The translations under genes were made by a program, and so were the position numbers. The notes beneath the pieces are model-generated. The model searched no databases, was not told the DNA's origin, and saw only the letters and a list, made by a program, of their open reading frames with translations. Source: Adenophora triphylla var. japonica (taxonomy: Eukaryota > Streptophyta > Magnoliopsida > Asterales > Campanulaceae). From it: a DNA stretch of 64,000 nucleotides. This document shows positions 11,195 through 23,300 of this stretch, piece after piece (the stretch's first letter is position 1; every line of letters begins with the position of its first letter). Where the stretch lies: assembly GCA_022495995.1 (NCBI GenBank), contig JAFEMH010002092.1:27501-91500 (forward strand). Direction: 5' to 3'.

Positions 11195-14100
11195 TGCTTA
11201 AAATAAGTGGAGAAAAGCATTTGTTGGAGATAAATATATACATATATATATACATTGTTGTTAGCAATTAGCAATTGAAACTTTAACAAAACTTTCGCCG
11301 GAGCTTAGTAAGTGAATGGGTAAGTAAATGAGCCGAGCCTAAACAAAATATAGGTTCAACGAAATAAAAGAATGAGAAAATCTTCTTCTCGTGATCCCTT
11401 CAATTTCAAAATCAGAAACCTTGAACACTTTACTTCAAACTAATCAAATATGTAGGATTAGACATCTCGTATATGCAATTGTTTTCATGTAATTTCATTT
11501 TTTAAATAAGGAATCAAACATGGATAGCGAGTTTATAATTTTTTGACCAAATTGACCCATTTTTTGAAACTCGCCACACTAAGATAAATGAAGTTTATAT
11601 TTTTTTCGTTTAAACTCGCTAAACCATTTAACGAGTTTAAATTTTAATATTAAATAAAAATTAAAAAAAATCGAACACGCTAATTGAATTAGCGAGTTCT
11701 AAGCTTATTTTCTTCTCGTGTGAACAACATTACTAATTCATTCTCCGTCTCGCTTTAAATTACAAAATAAAAATATATAAATTATGTTTTAATAAAGAAA
11801 ACTAAAAAAAGAATTGAAAAAAAAAATTGAACTCGCTAATTGAATTAGCGAGTTCTAAGTTTCTTTTCTTCTGTGAGAACACAACCACATTACTGATTCA
11901 TTCTCCGTCTCGCTTTAAATTACAAAATAAAAATATAAAAATTATGTTTTAATAAAAACTAAAAAATAAATTTGAACTCGCTAATTGAATCAAAGGGAGT
12001 TCTAAGTTTCTTTTCTTCTGTGTGAACACAACCAAATTATTAATTAATTCTCCGTCGTGAAAATCTCTTGTAAAACGTGTTCTACGCTCGTCTGAGCGTA
12101 GAACGTGTTTTTAAATAGGCGCGGTGGCATTTTTGTAAATAAATAGAACTTCTCAAAATGTGCTGTGGCATTTTTGTAAATAATTGAAACTTATAAGAGG
12201 CAGTTTTCTACACAACAACATGCACATTCTAACATTGTAAATAATTGAAACTCACCTGGCACTTTTTGATACTGCAGAAGGCACTTCTGAATACTACAAG
12301 AGACATATTTTAACACTACAACATGCATGCGTTTTTTTAATTCACTTTGACACTTTTCAATATTACAACAGACATTTTTCAATACTACAAGAGGCACTTT
12401 TTGATACTGTAGAAGGCAGTTTTCAATACTACAAAGGGCACTTTTTGACACTACAACAGGCATATATTTTTTAATTCACTTAGACACTTTTCAATATTAC
12501 AACATGCATTTTTCAATACTACAAGAGACACTTTTCAATATTACAACACACTTTTTAACACTACAACAGACACTATTTTTCAACAATATCACCGCATTAT
12601 TTAACATTACAATCGATTTAAATGTGTTTATTAGTGTCATAATAGACCAGGCACTTTGTTTATATTGCACCAGGCACTTTATTGTACTAGAAAAGACACT
12701 TTCGCAAAATAGGTTCTAGGATAGCTTATCCTAGAACTAGTTTCACACAAGAACAACTCTTCTCTGCCTCGCTTTAAATTACAAAATTACAAAATAAAAA
12801 TATAAAAATTATTTTAATAAAGAAAACTAAAAGGAAATATTATTTTTTCCATCTCAAATAAATACTTAAAAAATGTACTGCTGTAAAAAAATTATTTCCT
12901 TCATATCAAAAATGAATATTACTTTGACTCAAAATGAATAACCAAAAAATAATACTATACTTTTGTCCAAAAAATTGAACATTACTTCCTTCATCACAAA
13001 AAATAATTCTTTTTTTTTTAAAATAAGTGAAGAAAAACATTTGTTGGGGACAAATATACACATATACATACATTGTTGTTAGCAATTAGCAATTGGAACT
13101 TTAACAAAACTTTCGGCCATAGCTCAGTAAGTGAATGGGTAAGTAAATGAGTTGAGCCTAAACAAAATATAGGTTCAACGAAATAAATGAATGAGAATAT
13201 CTTTTCTCGTGATTCCTTCGATTTCTAAAATCAGGAAACCTTGAACGCTTTACTTCAAACTAATCAAATATGTAGAATTAGACATCTGTATATGCAATTG
13301 TTTTCATGTAATTTCGTTTTTTTAAATAAGGAATCAAACATGGATAGCGAGTTTATAGTTTTTTTTACCAAATTGACCCCTTTTTTGAAACTCGCTACAC
13401 GGTATAGCGAGTTTATAATTTTATTCGTTTAAACTCGCTAAACCATTTAGCGATTTTAAATTTTAATTTAAAAAAAAAAAATTGAACTCGCTAATTGAAT
13501 TAGCGAGTTCTAAGTTTCTTTTCTTCTGTGTGAACACAACCACATTACTATTTCATTCCCCGTCTCGCTTTAAATTATAAAATAAAAATATAAAAATTAT
13601 GTTTTAATAAAGAAAACTAAAAAAAGAATTGAAAAAAAAAATTGAACTCACTAATTGAATTAGCGAGTTCTAAGTTTCTTTTCTTCCGTGAGAACACAAC
13701 CACATTACTGATTCATTCTCCGTCTCGCTTTAAATTACAAAATAAAAATATAAAAATTATGTTTTAATAAAGAAAACTAAAAACTAAATTTGAACTCGCT
13801 AATTAAATTAGCGAGTTATAAGTTTCTTTTCTTCTGTGTGAACACAACCAAATTACTAATTCATTCTCCGTCTCGCTTTAAATTACAAAATAAAAATATA
13901 AAAATTATTTTAATAAAGAAAACTAAAAGGAAATATTATTTTTTCCGTCACAAATAAATACTTAAAAAATGTACTACTGTAAAAAAATTATTTCCTTCAT
14001 ATCAAAAATGAATATTACTTTGACTCAAAATGAATAAACAAAAAATAATACTACATTTTTTGTCTAAAAAAATTGAACATTACTTCCTTCATCCCAAAAA

Positions 14101-14415
14101 TAAATTCTTTTTTAAAAATAAGTGGAGAAAAGCATTTGTTGGGGACAAATATACACATATATATACATTGTTGTTAGCAATTAGCAATTGAAACTTTAAC
14201 AAAACTTTCGGCCAGAGCTCAGTAAGTGAATGGGTAAGTAAATGAGCTGAGCCTAAACAAAATATAGGTTCAACAAAATAAACGAATGAGAATATCTCTT
14301 CTCGTGATCCCTTCAGTTTCTAAAATCAGGAAACCTTGAACGCTTTACTTCAAACTAATCAAATATGAATTGTTTCCATGTAATTTTGTTTTTTTTAAAT
14401 AAGGAATCAAACATG
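11195..14415. repeat. About 1.1-kb tandem duplication, three copies (third partial)
   Basis: The block beginning AAAATAAGTGGAGAAAAGCA recurs near 11195, 13020 and 14118 with the same downstream order of sequence. Once the 703-bp element at 12057-12759 is subtracted, the period is about 1.1 kb. Inside each copy a unit of about 145 bp is itself tandemly repeated. It holds a palindrome, then CTAAGTTTCTTTTCTTCTG, then CTCCGTCTCGCTTTAAATTAC. Short arms ACTCGCTA and TAGCGAGT surround variable centres. The third copy stops near 14415. No coding sequence is supported. Confidence 0.8.
12057..12759. mobile_element. Non-autonomous Mutator-like element 1 (703 bp, microrepeat-filled)
   Basis: The reverse complement of the right end starts GAGTTGTTCTTGTGTG and the left end starts GTGAAAATCTCTTGT. 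Both ends carry a subterminal hairpin: GTTCTACGCTC with its complement around a 4-nt loop on the left, and GTTCTAGGATA with its complement around 3 nt on the right. The 9-bp flanks are TTCTCCGTC (12048-12056) and TTCTCTGCC (12760-12768), a TSD with two mismatches. The duplicated 1.1-kb copy near 13864 keeps the uninterrupted site, which is an internal empty-site control. The interior is an array of degenerate ~20-bp repeats built on GGCACTTTT and ACTACAACA. There is no transposase. Confidence 0.8.
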
Positions 14416-15113
14416 GATAGAAGCCAAAAAAAGAACAAAGAGATTTTTTAGAAAGATATAGAAATAGAAAACACAGAATTTCCATCCCCCCCACACCCCA
14501 CACCCCACAAAAATAAATAAATAAATTAAATTGATGAAACTAACAAACATCAAGATTAAGAATTGGAAAGAACGGGGATATGTTTTACCAAAAATAAACT
14601 TTTGTAGGTATGTATACGCATAAAAAGAGAAGGTGGAGATGCACCTGAATGAGTTTCATTTTTGAAGAAATCATTAATCTCCTTCTCCTACTCATACTCC
14701 TCATCCGCAGGCGTAGATTGAAGAAGATTCCTAGATATACTCTTGAGTGGCAATCGAGGGTTCTTGTGAAAAGAGATAATCGAGTGTTATGCCAGTCGTA
14801 GAACTGACGCACATTATAAATTCAAATATTTAAAATATTTAACTTCAAAACGTACTGCATACTACACAATTTATGTGAGATGTAAGGAAAATAAAAGCAC
14901 AACATGCAACAAGGATAGAACAAAGAAAAAAAATTTTGAGCAGCAGTTCATTGAGACGAAGGAAGAAATGTTCTTTTTTTTTTACATAGAAAGATATTCC
15001 ACTTTTTTAAAAAAATTCCTTCATTTCAAAAATGAATATTACTTTCGTCCCAAAATTAATACTACTTTCTATATAAAAAAATGAACATTTTTCCTTCGTC
15101 TCAATGAACATTT
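14415..15113. other. Unique spacer between direct and inverted repeat arms
   Basis: This stretch separates the direct repeats on the left from their inverted copy on the right. It contains a C-rich and A-rich stretch near 14480-14530 and a segment of more balanced composition at 14580-14815. A 75-codon minus-strand frame there has no recognisable motif and I do not call it a gene. It could be the loop of a large fold-back structure or captured flanking DNA. Confidence 0.4.
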
Positions 15114-15870
15114 TAAAAAAAAATTATTTTTTTGGATGAAGGAAGTAATGTTCAATTTTTTGAACAGAAAATGTAGTATTATTTTTTGGTTATTCATTTT
15201 GAGTCAAAGTAATATTCATTTTTGATATGAAGGAAATAATTTTTTTACAGTAGTACATTTTTTAAGTATTTATTTGAGACGGAAAAAATAATATTTTCTT
15301 TTAATTTTCTTTATTAAAATAATTTTTATATTTTTATTTTGTAATTTAAAGCGAGATGGAGAATGAATTAGTAATTTGGTTCTGTTCACACAGAAGAAAA
15401 GAAACTTAGAACTCGCTAATTCAATTAGCGAGTTTAAATTTATTTTTTAGTTTTTTTTATTAAAACATAATTTTTATATTTTTATTTTGTAATTTAAAGC
15501 GAGACGGAGAATGAATCAGTAATGTGGTTGTGTTCTCACAGAAGAAAAGAAACTTAGAACTCGCTAATTCAATTAGCGAGTTCAAATTTTTTTTCAATTC
15601 TTTTTTAGTTTTCTTTATTAAAACATAATTTTTATTTTGTAATTTAAAGCGAGACGGAGAATGAATTAGTAATGTGGTTGTGTTCACACAGAAGAAAAGA
15701 AACTTAGAACTCGCTAATTCAATTAGCGAGTTCATTTTTTTTTATTTTTTTAATATTAAAATTTAAACTCGCTAAATGGTTTAGCGAGTTTAAACGAAAA
15801 AAAATTATAAACTCGATATACCGTGTAGCGAGTTTCAAAAAATGGGTCAATTTGGTCAATAGTTTTTAAG
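15113..15870. repeat. Inverted copy of the palindrome-bearing repeat
   Basis: From the CATTTTTTAAGTATTTATTT block near 15260 to GAGTTTCAAAAAATGGGTCA near 15830, the sequence is the reverse complement of the units at 11545-12840 and 13380-14100. It contains three more copies of the ~145-bp subunit, each with an ACTCGCTA/TAGCGAGT palindrome. Direct and inverted copies together make a long hairpin-capable structure of about 4 kb, resembling a fold-back element. Confidence 0.75.
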
Positions 15871-16389
15871 GGTTGTTATTTTGGGATATATTTTTATAAA
15901 ATGAAATATTTTGAGAAAAAAATCATTTTGGGAGGAGAGGTCATAACCGCTGGTAACTGCTGTAGTAAGGGGGATCCGTAGATTCAATCACAACCGTTAT
16001 TTGTCTTTTATAAAATCAAATCCTGATCACTCTTTGTGTGGTGGTTGAAATCCACATCTATTGTAATATAGATATTAAAATTTAAACTCGCTAAATGGTT
16101 TAGCGAGTTTAAACGAAAAAAATTATAAACTCGCTATACCGTCTAGCGAGTTTCAAAAATGGGTCATTTTGGTCAATAGTTTTTAAGGGTTGTTATTTTG
16201 GGATATATTTTTTTAAAATGAAATATATTGAGAAAAAAATCGTTTTGGGAGGAGAGGTCATAACCGCTGGTAACTGCTGTAGTAAGGGGGTCCGTAGATT
16301 CAATTACAGCCGTTGTTTGTCTTTTTTAAAATCAAATCATGATTACTCTTTGTGTGATGGTTGAAATCCACATCTATTGTAATATAGAC
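15753..16389. repeat. Tandem duplication of a 319-bp unit
   Basis: The segment starting ATATTAAAATTTAAACTCGC at 15753 recurs at 16072. Both copies run through the GAGTTTCAAAAA block, GGTCATAACCGCTGG, and TTGTAATATAGA. The copies differ by scattered substitutions and small indels. Each carries two ACTCGCTA/TAGCGAGT palindromes. Confidence 0.85.
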
Positions 16390-16424
16390 TAGTACTCAAT
16401 TGTCCGTGCCACTGGCACGGATAA
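16389..16424 (-). mobile_element. Helitron 3' terminus (minus strand)
   Basis: On the minus strand a perfect 9-bp hairpin (TCCGTGCCA / TGGCACGGA, plus 16403-16421) is followed after about ten bases by CTAG at 16389-16392 and then a T. This is the hairpin plus CTRR and T-flank arrangement of plant Helitrons. The element body would extend to higher coordinates, but a Stowaway lies at 16489 and no 5' end was located. Confidence 0.6.
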
Positions 16425-16488
16425 GTATGGAAAGAGAGACAGTATGAAAAGAGAAAGATGTGGAAAAACTGAAATCGCATGCTAACTA

Positions 16489-16762
16489 CTCCCTCCGTCC
16501 CGCTACAAATGAGACAGTTACTGTTTACGCGTGGATTAAGGAAAACAATAATGATATAAATATTGTGAGTGTAAAAGTAAAATAGGAGAGAGAATGAATG
16601 GAGGGAATAGTAAATTATAATGATGTTGTGGGTATTAAAATAATGTAGGAGAGAGAATGAGTAGAGGGAATAGTAAAGATTCTTTGCCATTTTAGGAAGT
16701 GTGTGATTTGTAGCGGGACGCCCAATGAGAAAAGTGTGTGATTTATAGCGGGACGGAGGGAG
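16489..16762. mobile_element. Stowaway MITE (274 bp)
   Basis: The ends CTCCCTCCGTCCCGCTA and their reverse complement form a near-perfect inverted repeat, flanked by TA at 16487-16488 and 16763-16764. The interior contains two AGGAGAGAGAATGA-type repeats that also occur in the Stowaways at 33836 and 34204, so the three belong to related families. Confidence 0.9.
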
Positions 16763-16865
16763 TATATGACGTATTAAATGTAATTTAAAACTGTTACAAA
16801 TATATAAAGTGCAAATATCCAGAAAGAGTGTCTAATTATCAAACTCTCCCTTCTTTAGGCTTTCT

Positions 16866-17159
16866 TCATTCCTCTCGAGCTTCCTCAATTTCTCCCGCAT
16901 CCATCAATTGCCTAGCTTGGTTCATCATGTACTCTCCCCATTCCTCAGCTCGGTCTAGTTTCCGCCTCATAAAGTATAGGTCTGCCTCTAACTCTCTGTG
17001 GTATGCCTCTAACTCTCTACGGGTATTTCTTAATCTCTGTCGGGTTTGTCTTAGTTTTTTCTCTAGTATTTTAACTTTCTTGTGGTCCTTAGCATTCCAA
17101 TACTCCATTCTCTGTACTATAGTCATATCATTGGTTGGTGTTCTCTTAATCCTTGTCAT
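16866..17159 (-). CDS. Small charged coiled-coil ORF, 97 aa, function unknown
   Basis: An ATG-to-stop frame on the minus strand encodes a Lys/Arg/Glu-rich protein beginning MTRIKRTPTND. Residues from about 25 to 75 look like a continuous coiled coil, with repeated RxxLRxTRRELEAYHRELEA-like heptads. I see no signal peptide, membrane segment or known domain. Base composition is less AT-biased than its surroundings, which favours real coding origin. It lies between Stowaway ends (one at 16762, a GAGGGAGTA end near 17236), so it may be a small gene, an exon of one, or a transposon passenger. I do not recognise the family. Confidence 0.4.
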   Translation of the reverse strand: MTRIKRTPTNDMTIVQRMEYWNAKDHKKVKILEKKLRQTRQRLRNTRRELEAYHRELEADLYFMRRKLDRAEEWGEYMMNQARQLMDAGEIEEAREE

Positions 17160-17239
17160 TTCCTACAACCATCAACACTTTCTTTAATTCTCATGCGAAT
17201 AATAAGTGTGTAGCTTATAATAATGAGATTGAGGGAGTA

Positions 17240-20185
17240 TATACTTGGTAATTGAAAAGATTTAAATAATTATTTGGTCCATCAAATAAAAAAAAACTAA
17301 AAGTTCATATTATTCGAGAATGACGGACATATTTGGTCAGCCCAACCCCCCTATTTTCCCATGCCAATAGAAAACCCAATTAGGAAACTCATTCTCTTCC
17401 TTAGGCCCAAATAAGCCCAGAATATGAGAGACCTAATAAATTTTTATTTCTGTTTTGCTCTTTATAAAATTTCAAAAATTACTCCCTCCGTCCTGAATGA
17501 CCGCTTTTTAGAAAAAAAAAATTGTCCCAAAATAAATTACCTGTTTGAAAAAATAAAAATAAAAATCCATTAATATTTTTTTTCAAATTTTTTCATTATT
17601 TATTATATGCTTTCTTTTCTAAAAATTCTAAAAGTAGATTAAAAAAATTCCATACACATTAATTATTAAATTTACAAATTGAAGTTTAAAAAAATAAACC
17701 AAAAATGGAAAATGTGCATTAAATTTTTCATTTTATTTTTATTTTGGTTTTATTTTAATATTCGAGCCGATATCCTAAATTAAAATTATTTCTCAAACGG
17801 AATAATATTCTTTTTTAATGATGTTCCTGTAATGTCAAAATTGTGATTGTCAACACAATTAGGTAGGTGTGAGTTAAAGTCCAATTTCAGGAGGGAAGAA
17901 GGTGAAAAACATTATCAAAAGATATATTAAAAAAGGAAAACTAGTTATATTTTAAAACCAAAAGTTTGAAAGATAATAAGAAAAATATTTATGAATTTTT
18001 TCCAACTCTTGCTCTTGCATTCACTCAATAACCACATGGAATGACATTATATAGTTCTATAACTACAAATCCTCTATTACTATGCTTACAATTTCCAGCC
18101 TAAGACCCTAAAGAAATAGTCAGGTGATGTTAACTAAAACAATTCCTTAATAAAATTTTCACTATATACATTATGTAACAAAATATAACTTTAGGGGATC
18201 CATTGAGTTATTATCTCATTTTTATCTTACTCCCTTCGTCCCAAAATAAATTTTTAAAAATATTCAAATTTATTTCGTCCTCAACCTATAGTCATTTTTT
18301 TTGTTTTGGTACTAAATGTATTTTTTATTTTTGTTTACCCCCTTAACCTACTATTTTTTGTGATGTCATCTCTCTCTAAGAAAACACACACACACACTCT
18401 CTCTCTCTACCTTCTTCTTCTTCCCCCTAACTTCCGCCCTCCTCCACCTCTTAAAATTCGGCAGCCTGCCACAATCACCGGCGCCACTATCCCATTACCA
18501 TCACCACCAGCCCACCACCACCATCCCATTACCATTACCACCAACCCACCGCCATCATCTCTCTACCATCACTAACAACCACACCAAAAAAATCAAACCA
18601 AACCAAACAATGGAAAACAAATACAAAATCATCTTTATAAAAACATAAATTTCATTAGACGATGTGAATAGCAATTTTAAAGTGCAATACAAATTAATAA
18701 TACTGCAAAAAAACATTAAATAAAATTTCTTATGCATCCAAGTAAATGACACAAAATCCATAACCCAAATTTATTTAATGAAAATAAACCTACCCAAATA
18801 AACCCTAAACCAAACATTCTTCCCCTATCTCTTCCCAATTCCCATCCCAAGTTTTTCAGAGGAAAATCTACTCTCTTTCTTTCTTATATTCTCCAAATTC
18901 ACTCTCCCTTTCCCTCAAATAAAAAACACAAACCCTAACCCGCCCGCCACAAAACCGACCTCCAACTTCACCCCTAACCCACAACTTTAACAAATTTCGC
19001 CGACCAAATTGATACCAAAGCACGAAGGCCACGCCAAACAAACTTCTCCGCCCCTACCGGACCGCACCTCCACCATAACCATCAGGTGTCCTGTTCCAAT
19101 CGTCCCAACCTACCCCGCCCTCGCGTTATCTCTCTAGTCACTCTCCAACTACATCAACCGCCGTGTTCGCTTCTTCCCCTTCTTCGGCAACCACTCCTCC
19201 ACCAACTACCACTTCAACTTCATTTACCCGTCTCCGTCTCCACCGACGCCATCATTGCCTCCTCGGTCTCTTTATTGTTGATACCAACTAAATCTCCCTT
19301 TTATGGAAATGATTTTCCCCAAACAAACTAAGACAACGATGCTTCAATTTTTCCAAAAAATGGTAGTTGTATCTTTTGCTATGCATACAATAAAAAAAAT
19401 TAAATGAAAGAAGGGGAAGGATCAGATTCAGAAGGACAAAACTGGGGCTAAGAGAGGGGGGAGGAGAAGGGGGTAGGGTGGCTCAACTGTTGTCAACTGT
19501 CGTCGTTCGCCAATTCCGACGACACCCTTCCCTCCTGTAAAACCTCAAAAATACTCCCTTAAGCTAAATGTAGCTATCACACCCACAGAACAGCCAGCTT
19601 TCAAAATTGAGCAAAGAGAAAAATTGAAGGCCTCTAATCAACATCTAATAGAAAATAGAAATCAAACATAATGCACAAATTGAAGCACTAAACTTAAGAA
19701 GGAAAAATAATGGTCTGTGCAACCGTGGGAAGGGAAGAGAAGTTGATTAGAGTTGGGCAGTTTTTAGGCAGTTAGGGATATATTTTTAGGCAGTTGGGGT
19801 TAATTTCGGTCCGTCAGATCATTTTCCAACATTGAATCTCAGCCGCCACTTATGGAGGGGGGGGCTAAGAGGCGGTTATCTGCCCTTCTATTGTTTTATA
19901 GATATTGGCATAGTGATTTCAAAATATCTCTAGATTTTGAGTCTTTTCAAGTTCACTTGACCTTCCTCTAATAACATTTAAATTGGATATGGAAAAGAGA
20001 TTTGAAGTATGTGATCCCAACCCTCTATCTCGATCCAACAGTTGAAGTGCATTTTTGTAGTAAAATTTTCAGTCAAACCTTAATATGTATTCCCTCACTC
20101 CGTTCCAAACTTCTAATAATTAAAATTGAATATGAAGAAATTGACAAAAAATATGAGTGTTGTGAATATTTAAAGTAAAAGTAAA
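17240..20185. other. AT-rich spacer upstream of the SOSEKI gene
   Basis: No gene is supported. Single-sided Stowaway-like ends appear at about 17482 (CTCCCTCCGTCC) and 18230. A (CA)n-(CT)n tract lies at 18382-18410. From 18420 to 18600 and 18900 to 19260 the sequence is CA-rich with CCACCA runs that give spurious Pro/His/Leu/Thr frames. A run of Gs sits near 19856-19864. Confidence 0.5.
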
Positions 20186-20309
20186 ATATAATCCAAACCC
20201 TTCTCACCAATTTATCCGCCCACAGACACATTTTCCCTCCTTTCACACCTCCCTTCTCCTTCCTACCGACCCACCCCTTCCATATAATCCAAACCCTTCT
20301 CACCAATTT
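20186..20309. promoter_or_regulatory. 28-bp perfect direct repeat just upstream of the SOSEKI start
   Basis: ATATAATCCAAACCCTTCTC followed by ACCAATTT occurs at 20186-20213 and again at 20282-20309, with 68 bp of CT-rich sequence between. The second copy ends 18 bp before the start codon. The arrangement looks like a 96-bp local duplication in the promoter or 5' UTR. Transcription start and TATA usage cannot be settled by eye, although TATAAT-like sequence is present in both copies. Confidence 0.5.
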
Positions 20310-20327
20310 CTCAGAAGAAGAACAAAA

Positions 20328-23300
20328 ATGGCGGATCATCATAATCACTTGACTTCTTCTAGATCAGGTATTAGAAAGAAATGGAACACTGCTAGTCCTG
20401 AACGCACCAAAGTCTGGATTGAACCTCCGAACAAGCACAAAAGAGTTTCCGTCGTTTATTATCTCTCTAGGAATGGCCAACTTGAACACCCTCATTTCAT
20501 TGAAGTTCCTCTCTCCACTCCCGACGGCCTTTACCTCCGAGGTAATTCGTAAATTACGATCATACCTTTGTAATTTTGTTCATAATTACGTTTTTTGTTT
20601 TCTGTTTGGTTAATGAAAAATTTCATTCGTGATTTTGATTTTTTTTTTCAGATGTTATTAATCGATTGGATTCACTTCGTGGAAAAGGCATGGCTGGATT
20701 GTATTCATGGTCTTGCAAACGGTGAGTACGTAATTTCTTCGTCATTTTTTTTTGGGGGGGGGGAGAATTTGATGTGTTTTTTTGCTGATATTTATGGCTG
20801 ATTTAGGAGTTACAAGAGCGGATTTGTGTGGCACGATTTGGCGGAGAATGATTTTATATATCCGGCGCATGGGCAAGAGTATGTTCTGAAAGGATCTGAG
20901 CTTCTGGTTGATTCAGTTCCAGCATCAATTTCAAAATCCGATGAAACAGTGACTTCCCATTCGGAAAAACAGTCGCCGGAGAGTAAAGTATCCGGTGAGG
21001 ATTCGGATTTTCCGGTGGTTAGACGGCGGAGGAATCAGTCATGGAGCGGGATCGATCTTCAGGAATATAAAGTTTACAAGGCGGAGTCCACGGGAGAGTC
21101 CGTCTCTAGAGCCGCCGCCGACGCTTCAACACAAACCGACGATAAACGGCAGCGACGAAGAGCAGTGATTAGAGATATTGAAGAAGAGGAGGAGGAAGAA
21201 GAAGAGATCAGAGAGGAAAAAAGCGAGAGCACGACGGAGCTGAGCCGCGACGAGATCTCACCGCCGCCGTCCGATTCAAGCCCGGAGACCTTAGAGTCAC
21301 TCATGAAAGCCGAATGCAGAATCGTCCGAGTACCAGGATCGGATCAAGCCTCCGTCAACAAATCGACGGCCGGGAATCACCACCACCAGCAACCACCGGC
21401 GCGTGTAAAGGCGTCGTCTGTTCTAATGCAGCTCATAACCTGTGGTTCGGTTTCGTTCAGCGATTGTGGGCCCGGATCATTCGGGAAGAATCACCCTGGG
21501 CTCTCGTTAATATCGCATTACAAAGGAAGGCTGGCACGTGGAGAGGGTCAGAATCAGGTGGAGAAGGAAGCAACGGTGGGGATTAGAAAAACCAAAGTGA
21601 AGAAGAAGGTGGTGGAGGACAAGGAGTACTTTAGTGGGAGCTTGATAGAGACAAAGAAGGACGAATTTCCAGCTCTCAAAAGATCTTCTTCTTACAATGC
21701 AGATCGGTAAGTCAAAATGCCTAAATTATTTTATCACGTTCTTACAAATCTAAATATGTGTCATTTTTGTTAGCAAAAATTGCAACATTGGTCTGAAGAA
21801 AATAGTAAACCTCAAATTACACCCATTATATTATTCCAGGTGTTTAATTAGAAAAAGGGTAAAATATAAAAATGATTTTTTTTTTTTATTTGATGAGATG
21901 GAATAGAGAATTTTGAGCCACATTTTCACTAGTGTTTTGATACACATATTTATAATGAAACCTTAACATGAAACTCTGTAATCGGAAAAATGATATCGTG
22001 GGTTAGGTCCATAAGCATAACCCAACATTTCTTACTTGCGATTCATTTATTTTGAGAGGAGTTGGTTTTGGGAGAAACTAGTTTCTCCCAAATATTTTAA
22101 AAAATCCTGTTTTATTTTAAAAACTGGTTCAATGATCGTTCAAAAATCTGGATTAGTTTGGTTTAAAATTCATGTACCGATTTTTTAAAATTAAAAACAA
22201 GACTTTTTATAATATTTGAGGGAAACTAGTTTTCCCCAAAATTTTCTGTTTTGAGAGAATAAAAAATAAAAAAGGGGTGATTAGTTCTTTCTATCATCAT
22301 GTGTGCTGGCAATCTCACATGCTTATATTTTGTTTGATTCTCCTTGTTTGATAATAATATAATACATATAAGTTGGCCACTTTTAAGTATGCCTTTAGAC
22401 TTTCAACTGGTTGAGTTGAGGGTGAAACTTTTAAATCGGATTTTTTACATGTTTCATTTTAAATCAAACTTTTCATAAAGAAAAGGAAAAGTTAAGACTT
22501 TAGGGCAATTTGAAATAGTTGTTTACCATTTATGTGAAAGATTTTTGGTCAGAAAATTAAGAAAGAATTGATTCCCTGATATGCTTTTGTCTTGACTTGG
22601 GCTTTATTTCTTTTGTAACGAATATTGGGTAACTTGTTATAATCTCCATCCTTTTTTCTCCAAATATCATTGTACCATGTAGTATGTACAATCAACTCCT
22701 CACATTTACTCACAATCACATACTACATTTACATTAGATATGAAAATCATAAATGAGAACCTTCCATGTTAAAAACCCATTCTATGATTTTAGTTTGCAG
22801 TTGATTCATACCCATGTGTGAGTTCATACCCAATAATTTCTTTGTCAAAATTATTGGGTATAATCTCCCTCTATTTTCTCTGTTAGCTCTCCTCCTCCCC
22901 TCTTCAACCTCTTTGCCATTCGGGTGCAATTTGGGAGGTTCAATTGCTTTATTATATCAATTTTAGAAATAAAAAATATTTTTTTGAAATAAAGAAAAAT
23001 AATAAATGGAATTATCATTTTGAGACGAAAAAAGTAATTTTCTATTGTGCCCCTGGGCCTTATAGATACTTTTGTATTTTCTTGGTTTGTGTCTAAACTT
23101 TTCAATTCTAGGATTGTTGGATGCTTTTCGACCTGTTTGTAGCATACTTATATCTTACCTTTGATTAGTTAATAATCTTGAAGTGGGTATGCTTAATTTT
23201 GGTTAAACAGGAGGTCAAAGCTGGATTTGACGAAAGAGATTGAAAACATTGGTAAAGCAGAATGCATCAAGCAGAAGACTGAGTCCAACAGAAGTACAAC

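Noticed and set aside
18306..18575. 89-codon Pro/His/Thr-rich ORF
   Set aside because: Low-complexity CCACCA and CACACA sequence, with no conserved motif and AT-rich flanks.
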